A stretch of 64,000 nucleotides of DNA, taken from the NCBI GenBank assembly GCA_003586115.2, contig QVOM02000029.1, forward strand, positions 29,377,429 to 29,441,428, in the 5' to 3' direction. A program made the translations under genes and the position numbers. Shown piece by piece: positions 24,771-37,119 of the stretch. Numbering within the stretch: the first letter of the stretch is position 1; every line of letters begins with the position of its first letter. Origin of the DNA: Salvator merianae (Eukaryota; Chordata; Lepidosauria; Squamata; Teiidae). The notes under the pieces were generated by a model. That model saw only the letters and a list, made by a program, of their open reading frames with translations, ran no database searches and was not told the DNA's origin.

Positions 24771-26554
24771 TATGTTTCCTCAGACCCTATTTCAAACATA
24801 CCCATCATTTCCCATGGCTGCAGACTGCAGATCAACTACATTTTGAGCAGCTTGCTTTCATTTGCTCATTTTTTTCTATGAAGAGTCTCTGTTGCCCAGG
24901 GAAGAACCCCAGGATTTTCAGTGTCAGGATTTGCTATTGGAGCCACTTTATTACACATTTAGCAAAACAGGTGCTCTTAGTTTGGGGAAGAGAGGCTGAG
25001 GAGGGCAGGTATTCTGTTTTGTTTAGTTCCACTTGCACTAGCAAATACTGCTAAACAGCTGCTTTACGTGAAAGGATGAAGCTGTACAATCTCATTCAAC
25101 AAATGATCTTGCTGTGACCCTTGTACTAACTTTGCTATTAAGCAAAACCAGGCACATTTTCAAATATTGATTCCAACTAATGTCTGATCTTAACAGGCAT
25201 GATGCTATCGGCACTTCACTATAATAGAAGAAGTGTCAGAGTTAAACAGAATAGCTTTAGATAAGATCACAATCTCCTTCGCAATGATGTGTTGGCATCA
25301 CACAGTTGGTATAGTATTCAGGGTAATTATCATTAATGGGCATTGGCAAACTGGAAGAGCAGCTGCTACCAAGACACAAACAAATTTCAACAGGACAAAA
25401 TAAAACAATTTTATCTGGACTTTGGCACTAACATACAAGTTACTTATGAAAAAGTCAACAGAGTCATTTCCCAAATTCTAAAATTATTGATACAACTGTT
25501 GACATTGAACTGGAATGTTAAAGAAGTTTGACTCTCTGTTTTATAGTGCATATTTACGCCTTGAATTTTTTCCTGTGGGGTTCTTTCTGTTCTGTACACT
25601 GAACTACCATGAAGAGAGACGACTGATATACAATCTAACCTAATTCTATTAGATTACACTAGGCCTTTCTGTTTCTAAAGAAATTAGAGAAATTATAGGT
25701 AGTTAGAACTGAGGGAAAAGTTATTTCTGGAGGTTTTTTTCTCCATCTCCCCCCAAGAAGCAACCATCACTTCTGTTTTATAGGGGCTAAAATAGTGTTT
25801 TTCAATCAGTATCCCCCAAATAATCCCACCACTGGTGGTCTTAAGCATGGATGACAAAGGAAGGGTTGTAAAAATTACAATAACTGCAGAAGCAAGAAGG
25901 AAAACCCAGTGAAGTATAGAACTTTAGCATAAAGTTATCAGTTCATCCTTTATGAAAATCCAAACTAAGCCCAGTGCCTGATGACGAGTTTGATCCTAAG
26001 TGCCAAACCACTACAAGCATTGGAACATGGAATGTAAAGACAATAAACCAATGTGAAAAGTTAACACAACTGCTTAGTGAGTTACCAAACAGATATCCTA
26101 GTAATTACCAAGATGGAAGGGATATAAAGTAACAGGATAGTCAAATATGACAAGACCATTCCGTATTCATGTAATTTGTTGCACAAAGATATATGCTGTT
26201 GTTGCAGACTGCTGCTCTTGCTAATCTCCTTCTGACTCAAGCTTTGTGTGGTACCAACTTTTCTTCTTTTGTGTCTCATGCATACTTAACAATTTCTGAA
26301 CTGCTGGATTTGTACCACTTGGAAAGATATATGGACATGAGGTCAATGCACAAGCTATAGTCACTCATTTCTGTTCAAGGATGGGAAGCTTCTGTAGTGA
26401 GTTCCCTTTGGACCATGGGCAGTACAATACTTAAATGATCAACAGATTCTTCCTCTGAGTTTTGCAAATATAACCAATGTATGCCATGCTGACACACTTT
26501 TCTTATAGACAATCATATTTTTGATTAAAAGAGTCTTTCTCATAAGGGAGTAAC
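24771..26554. other. AT-rich DNA without recognised features
   Basis: No repeat boundary, exon or RNA gene was recognised across this interval. Confidence 0.35.
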
Positions 26555-26620
26555 TCTTGTTCAGTAGTAGAGCATCTGCTTAACACACAGAAGATTGCAG
26601 GATCAATCCCCAGGAAATAA
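26555..26620 (+). mobile_element. tRNA-derived SINE head
   Basis: A box-A-like TGTTCAGTAGTAGAGCATC is followed 20 bp later by the box-B-like GATCAATCCC, the arrangement of a tRNA-type internal Pol III promoter. The wording AGAGCATCTGCTT...CAGAAG matches a common reptile SINE head. It is not a tRNA gene: no acceptor stem or anticodon arm can be drawn. The 3' body beyond about 26,620 is not recognisable. Confidence 0.6.
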
Positions 26621-27345
26621 CTGCCACTGCTGCTCCCTGCTGCCTTTGCCACCTTGACAGACAAGGTAGGATCCCATCCATGCCATACCGCCCCCTACCA
26701 CTACTGCAACGCTGGGTTTTATCTTTAAGCAGGTGATGAGGATCCACAAAGCTTTGGAGTAGTGGTGGGGTGGTGGCAGCAGTGGTGGTATGTCACAATC
26801 AGTGTAACCAGGCTGTTCCGGGATGAAAATGGCCTTTTTATAGTATGACTGTGGCCTCGGACTCAACTCTTGGTGATGGAATAGATATACCCAAGCAGTT
26901 TTCTTGAGAAAAATACAGAACTAGCTTTGGGGGTATGTAATATTTAATGGAATAAACTGCCACCTGGCTTGAAACAAGAGCCAAGGGCTCTTATCATAAT
27001 TGAGATATAAGAGAAGGAAGCCATAAACCCGATTTCCAATTTACAACCAAGAGCTACTATCACGCCATTTACCATGTTTACTTGTCTTTGTAAATTTAAC
27101 CTGTTTCCTTGCTGTTTTTCATAGCAGAAACATCTCTGGCTTCATATTGAGCACTAATGGAGCTAGCTAACATCAGAAGATTTGAACCACGATCTTAAAT
27201 TTTGCCCTCATAAAGCACTCTGTGATTGATGTATTAACTGTTTTTATCTTTCTGCATCTGGACATATGCCATATTCTTACTGTCATGCTTTACTCTCCTA
27301 GAAGTATTCAACAGTATCTCACATTTTAGCCCACAGTAACTTGCC
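26621..27345. other. Unannotated DNA
   Basis: A GTGGTGG-rich patch lies at 26,758-26,790. No gene or transposon edge is evident. Confidence 0.3.
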
Positions 27346-27349
27346 TTTG

Positions 27350-27425
27350 TGATCTCTCAGCAAGTTGCTAGGGATCAAACCTGGGACCTCTGGCATGCAA
27401 ACCAAATGTTGAACCCCTCTTTTCT
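27350..27425 (-). mobile_element. tRNA-derived SINE head (antisense)
   Basis: On the minus strand GCATGCCAGAGGTCCCAGG leads into TTTGATCCC, a box-B-like motif, then a short unclear tail. The wording is that of the SINE at 26,555 but better preserved around box B. Box A is degraded. Confidence 0.55.
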
Positions 27426-28039
27426 TTTTTTAATAATAGAACTGGGCAATGATCCATGATGTGAATATACTGTTTGGGTTGTGAAGTAACTTTGCTATCC
27501 CATCCTATACATTTAGAGTACTTTAGAAAGAGAGAAGCTGCTTCTACATCATCCATGGGGACAGGACTGCTTCCCAGGAATACAGGATCCACTTGGTAGA
27601 GTAGTCCTCAGGAGGCCATGTCTCCCAGGGAACCTTCTAGCTTCACAGACTTTAACGCTGAAGTGCTCCCTGGCATGAAAATGGCGCTAGAATGTCAGCA
27701 CCATGTCCACTGCACTGCCATCTTTGTCTCATAATCTCAGCTATGAGATTGTTGGTAGCTAGCAGAAATGTAGATAAGAAAGTCTGGGAACACCAGTTGT
27801 TATGAGAACCTTGAGTTGTGTTATGCTGGACAGTAGAGGCATTGGAAATGGAATCCAACTGGGATGCTTCATATACCTGATGCTTGCTAATACTCATTAT
27901 ATTCTGTTATCGCAATAAAATGAGAGAACATGCTAAAGTTATACACTGCCTTGTTCCTGACTCTGGTCCTAGTGTGATGTTTCTGATTTAAAGTGGTCTC
28001 TTGAGTATTTCCAGCCCAAGCAGCATGTGGGATCTGGTA

Positions 28040-28240
28040 CCATTTCACCAGCTCTGGGGACAGCCACAGAAAGGGACATTTCTGGATGCACCACAAAAAT
28101 CTGCCAGCCTGCAACTCCAGAGGCTGAGTGGCCCAGCAGCTGTCACGCAGACAACTGCCAGTATGGTCTGCTCTCCCTCAAATGTTCTGGCCTAAATTGC
28201 TTGATTTGGGCTAGGAAGCAAGCTCTGTGTGAAATGTGAA
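28040..28240. repeat. Unclassified interspersed repeat, family D copy 1
   Basis: The segment aligns by eye with 49,590-49,765. Shared landmarks in order are CCAGC-TGCAACT-CAG-GGCT, CTCTCCC, and AAATTGCTTG-TT paired with AAACTGCTTGGTT. The ends are undefined and the class is unknown. Confidence 0.45.
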
Positions 28241-28651
28241 AGTTCCCAGAAATTCCTATTTGTACCAATATAAAATTTTCTTTTAAGCAGGGGACAATTT
28301 AATTTCATGCACACTGGACAATGAATAAACAGCCTTCAGTTCCAATATTTTGTTACTGGTAAGAACTGTCCTTCCACACATTTTAAACTGATCCGAGCAA
28401 ATAAGAAGGAGGTACTGAATACACTGTGCAATAGGCCGTTTGCCCCTATGCTGAATATATCAGCTGTAACTGTTTTTCATTCTTGAAGCAAGACTGTTTT
28501 ACTTGAAGACTTCATATCATGGAAGTCATGGACTTAGAGGTCTGACTATGAATATCACCATATGTAAGCTATAAAACTCATTTTTTGTTGTGTGCTTCAA
28601 AAAGGTATATGTGCATTAAACCATTTTGAAACCTTACTCAAAACCATTCTT

Positions 28652-28825
28652 GGACCTTTCTGCACGGGGCCTTATTTTGGTTCATATTCTGAAATAGGAT
28701 CTTGCCATCCACACACTGGTGCAGACTATGGCATGTCTGGGGCCTGCTGTAGTCTGCACCAGCATGTGGATGGCAGGCTCTATTCCAGAATATAATCCAG
28801 AATAAGGTTCAGTGCAGAAAAAGCC
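28652..28825. mobile_element. 180-bp fold-back DNA element, diverged copy
   Basis: Left end GGACCTTTCTGCACGGGGCC and right end CAGTGCAGAAAAAGCC frame a 174-bp inverted-repeat body with the family's CTGCCATCCACACACTGG-type interior. The flanking triplets read CTT and TCT; a one-base slip at the right end would give CTT on both sides. Confidence 0.78.
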
Positions 28826-29554
28826 TCTTTATTAGCTTATAGACAATTCTCAAAATTTTGCCAACTAAAATGTAAATTAATGCTCATAGCAGCCATTGTA
28901 AAATAAAACTTTAAATGCTAGGTTATTCATATGTTGGAAAACCCCACTAAACCTCCTTTCTTAGAGCTGGATAATAAGTCATTACCTTTAATCAGAGAAC
29001 CATATACTTCAGTATTGTTAGCTATACACACTCCACAAGTGAAGGTGGTTTTTTCCCTCTCCTGATTGCCTTTCTTCTGCCTTTCTGTTATCTTAATATT
29101 GTTATGGCTCCTAGGTGGCCATTCTTTGTTAAGCTGATTGCTTGCTAATAGAGATGATCAGTTGATGTGTCCTCAATGGGAGCTAATGAGTGGAGACATC
29201 CTCCTAAAAGGGCAATTTACCTACATGGGTGGAATCTGATGCACTGTGCTACAATGAGAGTGTGCTGAAGGGGGGGAAGGAGCTGGCAGGCTTTGAATTT
29301 CAAAACAGATTAAAGCAGGAAGAACTGTGAGTTTAGCTATCCTAGAAGCAAAAGCGTATTTGAACGGTTCTGTAGAGTCTCTTTAGAATTTCTTGCTTCC
29401 ACAAAGCATAGTGTGTGCCTGTACAGAGGACAAAGATGAAGCCTACTCCATTAGAATCTGTAAACAGACCAAAGGTGGAGCGTATTCTGTTAAATGTCTA
29501 TTGCTATTTTAAAGTGCTTTAAGGTTGTTGTTTATGCTGTGACAAGCTAACATA
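28826..29554. other. AT-rich DNA without recognised features
   Basis: A short G-rich run (GGGGGGAAGG) lies near 29,272. Nothing else can be assigned. Confidence 0.3.
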
Positions 29555-30044
29555 AGGCCTTTCTGTAAGGGCCTTTAATCCATGTTAAGGGTCTGTGTAG
29601 TTCACTAGTAGGTCACTCAGATCTGCACGTCAGTGCAAATCTATGAGGCCATGCCCCTCGCTGCTCTGCTCTGTATGCACAGGACAGAGTGAGATCCGGA
29701 TTGAGGGAGGCATGGCCAGGTCATGAGCACAGAAGGTGTGCAGAAGACATGTGTGTTCAGAAGTACCGAGGGATGCCTTTCAGTTGCACACCATAGCATG
29801 TGGCCAAAAAACACCCCCCAGAGGCCCTGAGACTAGGAACAAATATTCATTGCCTTCAGACACATGGGGGTGTGGTCGCGAATCTCACACGAACTTTGCG
29901 GCCACGGAGTAGTGTAATACAGATCAGCGCCATTGGTGTCGATGGTGCTGATGCCGTCCATACCTCCCCACAATCTGGATTAGTGGGCTGGGCTAATCCA
30001 GACCCACTGATCTGGATTTAAAGCAGGAAAGTGCAGAATGGGTC
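29555..30044. mobile_element. Non-autonomous DNA element, ~490 bp
   Basis: The left end AGGCCTTTCTGTAAGGGCC faces a right end that reads GACCCATTCTGCACTTTCC when reverse-complemented; TTTAATCC and TTTAAATCC follow the two ends inward. The flanking triplets are ATA and ATT, two of three matching. The right half (29,810-30,000) is richer in CpG than the left, so the copy may be a composite. Confidence 0.6.
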
Positions 30045-30439
30045 ATTGTGTTGTGTCAGTATAAGGAAGACATTGATTGTCCTATCTCAGAAATTTCACA
30101 TCACCCAGCATGAAGCTGAAATAAGCTAAAAATATGAATAAAGCCTCCTTACACTGTTGCAAAGATCAGCAGGGTCACCATGCTACTAGTACTGCCCCAA
30201 AACTTTGTGGCTTCCTCTCCTTCCATGTCCATCTGCTGGACAACTTCACCAGATTCCTACATATGCAAGGATTCTACTAAAGACACTTCTAACACATTGT
30301 GTGCATAATGTATTAAGAGATAAGATTGTCTCTGACTAAATCTGCTTTTGATAGACTGGCCTGGGAATCAATTTTCTGATGGATGGAACTACAATTCTGA
30401 GAGCCTTGTCTTTACTTACTATCTATAAAAAGTGACAGA
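30045..30439. other. Unannotated DNA
   Basis: No recognisable feature. Confidence 0.3.
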
Positions 30440-30580
30440 AAATATATTTCCACACTGGACCTTACTTCAGGATATATCCTGGAATAGGGACCTGCAATCC
30501 AGATGATAGTGCAGACCATGGCAGATGACAAGCCCTATTCCATGACATAGCCCAGAATGAGGTCCAGTACAGAAAGGGCC
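30440..30580. mobile_element. Shortened fold-back DNA element
   Basis: The interior (TATATCCTGGAATAGGG, then ACCTGCAATCCAGATGATAG) and the right end CAGTACAGAAAGGGCC match the 180-bp family. About 40 bp of the right arm are missing and the outer left bases have decayed, so the left limit is approximate. Confidence 0.68.
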
Positions 30581-31829
30581 TTATTCCTATTTTGGCTTTC
30601 TGATTATATGACTGTTATTACAAGAATATGTATAAAAATAAATAAGACTCCTTGGTTAATGATCTAAAGGAAATTCTGGACTGCAAAACATCATGGTCTG
30701 GTGCTTTCATCCCATTACTTGGCAATATTTATTTCTAGAGGTTCATAGGAAAAAGCTGGATGTTCTTAGCTACACTAAGAGCTGCAGAGACAGATAGGCT
30801 TTCCACTGGTCCCTGAATACTGTAAATATCCTACATAACTGGGTATCTAATTGCCCTATCTCAAAAAAGGATATGGTAGAGCTGGGAATGGCACGAACCA
30901 CTAAAATGATTACAGAGTTGGAGTACCTTCCCTCAAAAGAAAGCAAAGGCACTGGAAGCTTTTTAGTACAGGAAGAACTAAGCAGGGATATGATATAGAA
31001 AATTACAAATAGAATGGAACAAGCAGAGAGACAGAGAAATATCTCTCTTGTAATGCTGTGCAGCTGAGGATCACACAGTGAAACTGATTACTAGGAGATT
31101 TAAAAGTGATGAAAGAAAGTAGTTATCCATACAAAACGGAACTGATGTAAAGAACTCACTAACACAAAACATATCCCCCAATATAATTATGACAAAAGAA
31201 CACAATGCTTCCAACTTCCCTGCCTACTCAAGAACAGGCAGATGGAAGTGAATGGCAGCTGGTGCAGGGAGGGAAGAGCCAATGATTATAAAAATTGCTT
31301 TCTTCCAGTGAACTGACCCCCAAGTCCAATGTGGATGGCTGCCTGGTTTGCTGAACAAAAAGCACTATTTCTATCAATCCCTTATTCTTCATTACTCACT
31401 CCTCCCATTCATCTCCACCTGTCTGCTCTCAAGCAGACAGGTGAGATAATGTTACAGTATTGTGATCTTTTGTTACAACTCTTTTGGGACATGTTGGAGC
31501 ATCTGAACGGGTTGGAATTCTAAGAGAAACACATTCATATACATGTTTTATATCCTATACTATCAATTAAAAAAAGGTAAGGTAAAATTTTCTGCTAAAG
31601 CAAAATATCTAGTCAGTAAAATAACTTTCTCAGGTATGGTTAATGAGCCATTTACTCTATCAAGATGCTGCATTGGTTGCCTCTTATGTTAATTCCTTAC
31701 CTTCTAGTTCCTCGTCTTTAGAATGGGAGAACTACAGATATTAATATAATTATAAGCATGATTCACTTTTAGTAGTAGTAATTGCATACTACCACAACAA
31801 TGTTAATGGAGTGTCTAACATATTTATTT
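30581..31829. other. AT-rich DNA with one small perfect hairpin
   Basis: At 31,416-31,443 CACCTGTCTGCT and its exact complement are separated by four bases. Pairing does not extend outward, so it does not resemble a microRNA precursor. No gene was recognised. Confidence 0.4.
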
Positions 31830-32540
31830 GAGTATTTATATCCCACCCTTCACCTGAATATCACAGAATGAGTCACAACAATAAAAAGATAAAAACCTGA
31901 AAACAATATAATGCATACATTAAAATATAATCCTCCTTCCCACCCTGACAGGACAACACTTAGAGGGAACTAGGCACCAGAGGCCTGGATGAAGAGGTAT
32001 GTTTTAACTAGGTACCAAAAGACATACAAAGTTGACACCTGGCATACCTCCAGGAGGCTTTTTCAGAATTTGGGGCCTGCCATAGAAAAGGCCCTCTCAC
32101 CACCCCTTGCACATCTGGAAGAGGTGGGACTACAAGCAGGTTTATATGGGAGAAGGACCCCAAGTCATTTAGGGCTTTGTAAGTTAACATCAACACCTTG
32201 AAGTGTGCTCAGTAGCGAATAAGTACCCAGTTAAATACTGACATGATGTGTGTCCAATCAGAAATCCACATCAGCAGCGGAGCATTCTGCACTAATTCTA
32301 GCTGCCAAACCTTAACTTCACAGACTTGGGACCCCATGACACACCATACTTCCATCTTGTCTGGATTCAGTTTCACTTTACTAGTCTCATCCAGCCCATT
32401 ATTACTTCCAGGTAGTGATTGAGCACCTGAACTACCTCCCCTGACTCAGAAAGAATGGAGAGATGGAGTTTGATACCAACTGATGACACTTCACTCCAAA
32501 ACTCGTGATAATCTCTCCCAGTTCTATATGAAATAATGTA
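31830..32540 (-). mobile_element. L2 LINE 3' fragment (antisense)
   Basis: It begins on plus with ATTTATTTGAGTATTTATATC, the antisense L2 3' end, and continues through diverged C-terminal coding sequence (LTYKALNDLG can be read on minus at about 32,190-32,160). It continues to a block matching the 15,590-15,700 part of the larger L2 (CTGGATTCAGTTTCACTTTA). It is collinear with that copy but with several deletions and is non-functional. Confidence 0.82.
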
Positions 32541-33708
32541 AGAGGAAAAGGGAGTGGAATTTGCAGTAGAACTTATGTTAAAATCAGTTCAGATCAATAT
32601 AAAATAAATTTAAAGTTATGATAATGAGTTAAGGATGCTAGACTTGCCTGAGGGAACCTGAAGGTTGTTTATAAGCATTAGTACCACAGAAAAATAAGTA
32701 CAACACCCACAGAATTGGAAATTCTATTACAATTGCTGCTTATTTCCTAATCAGCCAACAAGATCATTGAAAACATAACTAATTGAACAGATTATTTCTA
32801 TTGTCTTGATTTCATTAATATTGGTTTTAAATAAAAGCAAGTACTGTACTCATAATGACCACTCAAATACTTATTTCCTTACAAAAAAAATCCTTTCTTC
32901 CTTATCTCCATCTATTTGTCTTCTCAAATGTGTGATTAATTCCAGAGTCCTGAAATCTTTTTGATAATCACTAAGCTTGAATGTATCACTGCTATCAAGC
33001 ATATGTGGAACACTGAATGCTACCAGCTGTTAACAAAACAAAGTAATGCAGAGCCTTCTGCATACTTGGTATCTTGTCTAAATATAATGTATTCACTGAC
33101 TTTATCGCTATCAAACTTGTTCCATTATCAAGTTCAAATGCCACGAACGATAGAGATTTATATTTACTAAGAATCGTGCAATCTCCTTGTACGCAGGTTG
33201 TCAGTGTGCTTAAGCACCTTATGTGGCTCATCCTAGTTATAATTATACTTGAAAGCGTATTAGACAAATATGTAAGGCAAGAGAACAAGAGAGGGGTCCC
33301 AAATGAGCAACATGGATCACTAATTAGCATATTTGGATTCCACTTTGGCTACCTCTGCAGGGTATTAGCTGCTGCTACATTATTACAGCATTTAGTTCGC
33401 CGGAACTGAGTAAAGTGGTGGTCCCCAATTATGGAGTCTTTTCTGTGGATTTTGCTGGCTATTGAAGAGAATCCCGACTTACCTAATCGCAGAGTAAAAG
33501 GTATACTGCTGAATAAAATGCAAAATGGGACAAATCTCTCATACAAGCTAGTCTTAGAAAAAAGAAAAACACACACACAAAAAAAAGATTTCTTTAGATA
33601 CAAACATAAAATCAAAGTCTAAAGGCAAACAAGAGTTGCAAATCTCACACTTACAAAGAGACCTCAAAGCATGTCCTTTCAAATGAAAAGCAAGATGGAT
33701 GGATCTTT
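32541..33708. other. AT-rich DNA with a dual-strand open stretch
   Basis: Between 33,074 and 33,330 both strands have an ORF of 111 codons (33,074-33,409 plus and 32,995-33,330 minus). Neither protein resembles a family I know. The plus-strand sequence is non-repetitive and may be a conserved non-coding element. Confidence 0.35.
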
Positions 33709-33966
33709 GGTCGTGTCTCCACTTACCCAAGGAAACATCCAGTAAAGTGTCTTTAGCCATCACATCTCCATTTGTGGTGGCAGTTGGCACCTCGTGCCAT
33801 TACCAGGCATGACTGCCAATTGAGACGTCATGTATGGAGGGTGCAATTTTGCTGCCCTCAATGGAGATGCCATAATTGCCACTAAAAATAATGCCTTCCC
33901 TCTCTAGTATGGAGACAAGAAGTTGTCATTTTCGGCAGTGATCACTGAAAAAGTGGAGACCCAACC
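33709..33966. mobile_element. Non-autonomous DNA element, 258 bp, TSD TTT
   Basis: The left end GGTCGTGTCTCCACTTACCC pairs with the right end, which reverse-complemented reads GGTTGGGTCTCCACTTT. TTT flanks both sides. A perfect 12-bp palindrome CAGTGATCACTG (33,936-33,947) sits just inside the right terminus, as in the 22,936 and 35,893 elements. No reading frame of interest. Confidence 0.72.
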
Positions 33967-35892
33967 TTTATCTTTCCTGGAAATCAGGAAACCTCATGGG
34001 AGGAAACCCAGACTCTGCAAATCAACATTGGCAATAGTTCTGTATGACAAACTATGGATAATACCTGATTCTCAACATGTTGAACTTCTGTAGTTTATTA
34101 TCTCTTTCCACCACTTTATCTGCAACAACTTATGTTGTCAGGAGTACAACAAAGATAAAGTTGGTTAATCTAGTTAAGTAGTATACTTTCCAACAGATTT
34201 GTCACAGAGCAGCTATGATTAGTTTTCTGTCCAATTTCGCAGGCAGCCTTCAACCCAAAAAATCAAAATTAAAAATACAATAGAAAATCACAAATCAAAA
34301 ACAACAGAACATAGCAAATATAAGACAGCCTCAAACAAAGATACCCCCCAAACCACTAGATTAAGTCTTTCCTTCCAAATATCTAAATCTAAAGCTTCAC
34401 TATTAAAGTTATATTTACCAATAGCTGATGAGTGGAACACCACCATATACAGAGCCTTCAATAAACTCAGGATAGTCAAGCTAGTTCACAAAATCTTCTG
34501 ATACCGCATGAAAGACACTATGTATTCATTTTAAAACCAAAACATTAACGTGCACCAAAAACCCTAACAAATTTAATTGTTACTAAACATTTTTAATCTA
34601 TTGAAAAATAATAAACAAAATACTAACATATTTCTCTTGTTTGATCTGGAGAAATATATTTAACTTCCACTTGAATTCAGAATGCATGTTTGCTTACATT
34701 TCTCCCCATTCTACTTGAAAGCAGAATCTTTGTACTATTTTTGAATTGTGGATTAAGTATACCTTGTTTGAAGCCCAGTTCAAACACAGATACCATTTTG
34801 TGACTTGGTTTAGGAACGATAACATGTGTTGTCAGTATAGATCTCTTCTAACACTCAACAAGTGCTAAATACTAGCATGAATCAGAGAACGCCAGGAATG
34901 TTAAGAAGGCACAACTTTGCAGAGATGTCTAGCAATTTGCAGAGGTCAAGGTGAAAATCCTGTACACTGTTCTTATTAGTTCTGCATTAGTAGGTTATCA
35001 GAGAAAGAAGATATTCATAACGTCCCCTAGGTTCATCAGTGAATATCCATTCATTTCCTGTGTATAAAACTGCTCTACCTTTATTGCTTCTTCATGCATT
35101 AAGGAGATTTCTCACAACAGACAACTGTGTTGCAGCATAAGCAAGAAGGTTGTCTGTGATGCCAGCACGCTCCTCAGAAATGTTTCAGCATCCAACACCC
35201 ACCCGTGATGTGCTCCTTTCTTTTTTTTTTTTTCAGACTCCTAATCAGGATCCAAGTACCTGATAGTGGATGATTGACTAAAGGAATCAAGATTGAACTT
35301 ATTCCCTGAGGCAGACTGCACTACCAGCTCAAAGAGCACACATTTGGCATCCTGAAAATGCAGTCCAACTGCTCCTACCTTTCAGATCTGAGGCTCTGAC
35401 ACCAGAGACAGTGATGCTTATAAATAAGAACAATGCTTCTCAAAAGAGGTAATGCCAAGGAAAGGGATGGAAAAAGTGGGCAGGGGACTAAACATACATT
35501 TTAAAGTTGTGACTTTTTTTAATTTTAAAACAATACTTGCTTTTATTCTCATTGCTTTCTCCCTTTAAAAAAAAAGCACCAAGTGGAAAATGAGAATGGC
35601 TTGGATTTTGCATGCTATATTTTTCACGAGGAAGTAATTTCCCAAGAACAATGTATGATTAAGGATTGGAAACCTAAGCAAATCACATGAGAGTTATTTC
35701 TAGTACAATGCTTTCATGTGATTGTCAGCCCAGCCACACAATTACAATGATTGTATGAAGCCCAAGTGTTCCATCATTATGCTCATATGAAGGCAAAAAT
35801 CACTAATCTGCCATCTTACATCCACCAGTACAGCATGTAGAAATGGTACACAATAACCAGAACTGAACTACTGCTAAGGCATTTCAATGTAT
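33967..35892. other. AT-rich DNA without recognised features
   Basis: A T-tract ending in CAG lies at 35,219-35,237. It looks like a splice-acceptor or reversed poly-A, but no exon or retroposed body follows it. Confidence 0.35.
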
Positions 35893-36339
35893 GGGCCTGT
35901 TCACACTTACCTTTCAGTGAACGTGGAGACTCTCACTAGGGAAGTGAGACTGCACTCCAGAACATCTGCAGCATCTGGGAGTGTCTACAGCTGCTCTCGG
36001 ACACTACTAGCTATGGACAGCTAGAATGCTGTCTACAGCTTGATGGTTCCTGGTCAACAGCATTCACACCCTCTTCTCAGTGTGAACGCTGCCAGTGGGC
36101 AGCACAGTGTGGCTGTGACTGCACAGCTGCATTGAGCATCCTGCTTGCCATAGCAATGGCCAGACATTGCCATGACCACTATCATGGCAATCATGCCTAT
36201 GTTCACACTGCAAGTGCTGGTAGCCCGGCACAGAGCTATTCTAGCCCTCACAGTACAAATAGCCTCACAGTGCTAGGACTATCACAACCCAGTATGGTAT
36301 TGTTAATATCATACTAGGCTGATCAGTGTGAAAAAGCCC
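35893..36339. mobile_element. Non-autonomous DNA element with subterminal hairpin
   Basis: Left terminus GGGCCTGTTCACACTTACC; right terminus reverse-complemented GGGCTTTTTCACACTGATC. An imperfect hairpin at 36,291-36,315 (10 of 11 pairs) lies directly inside the right terminus, in the same place as the 42-bp palindrome of the CpG-dense element. The middle (36,040-36,240) is richer in GC than the flanks. The flanking triplets TAT and AAA do not match. Confidence 0.66.
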
Positions 36340-36739
36340 AAAGTCTTTGGTTACTTATCTTAGGCACATGTACAATTTACTTTTGACATTGAACGTAGTA
36401 TGATTTACATTAAGAATAATAAAAAAGATGTACAGACTTATGCTGCTTTTGTCAAAAATATACTGCAACTGCAGAAGGGCTCTGGCAGTGACAATATATC
36501 TTTTCAGGAACTGATGAGGTTAGTATTCAATGGATATCAATTGCCCATGCAAAAAAGAAAGAAGGATTGCTAATTACAATGCTGCCTACTATTCTTCAGT
36601 GATAATGTTCCCAACAGATCTCATAAAGGTACATAGCAATGGTGTGACTGCATCAAGGGCAACCCACAATGATTTCCTGAAGGTCATTTCTGGCAGGAAT
36701 ACAGAAGCATTTCACCATTACCTTCTTACAGGATATTTT

Positions 36740-36790
36740 CTTAAAATAATAATAACAACAACAACAACAATGGTAGTAAAACAACAACTA
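36740..36790. repeat. Imperfect (AAC)n tract
   Basis: Runs of AAC/AAT triplets are interrupted by ATGGTAGT. Confidence 0.8.
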
Positions 36791-36798
36791 CTCAACTG

Positions 36799-36975
36799 CA
36801 TTGGACCATTAGTCTATCTAATCTAGCAGCCTATTTTCACAATGGTCAACCAACAGCACATGGTAGCTCATGAGCAGGACATGTACATAACAACCTGTCT
36901 TCTTAATAGTCCTGCAACACCTGGTCTTTAAATATAAACTACCTCCAGTATTAGACACAGTCACACTGTTCTCAC
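36799..36975 (-). mobile_element. CR1-type LINE 3' end (antisense)
   Basis: Read on plus it is CATTGGACCATTAGTCTATC, then AATCTAGCAGCCTATTTTCACAATGGTCAACC. This is the complement of the 3' end of the CR1 subfamily also present at 46,140-46,420 (TGAGAACAG-CTA-GGACTAG). The 5' limit is uncertain. Confidence 0.68.
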
Positions 36976-37119
36976 TTCCTAGTATCACCAAGTGGTTTAC
37001 TGCCTAAATACAGTAATAACCATCTTGCCAGTGTTTAGCTTTCAAGACCAGCTGAAGGATGCCTAACAATATATATTACAATCCAGGTAATATCAAATAA
37101 AAACTTATTGTGTTTATTT

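Noticed and set aside
26555..26620. tRNA gene
   Set aside because: Box A and box B are present, but no cloverleaf can be drawn; it matches a SINE head instead.
31416..31443. microRNA precursor
   Set aside because: The stem is only 12 bp and does not extend outside.
35219..35240. Splice acceptor (poly-T then CAG)
   Set aside because: No open exon with a donor site and no protein similarity follows.
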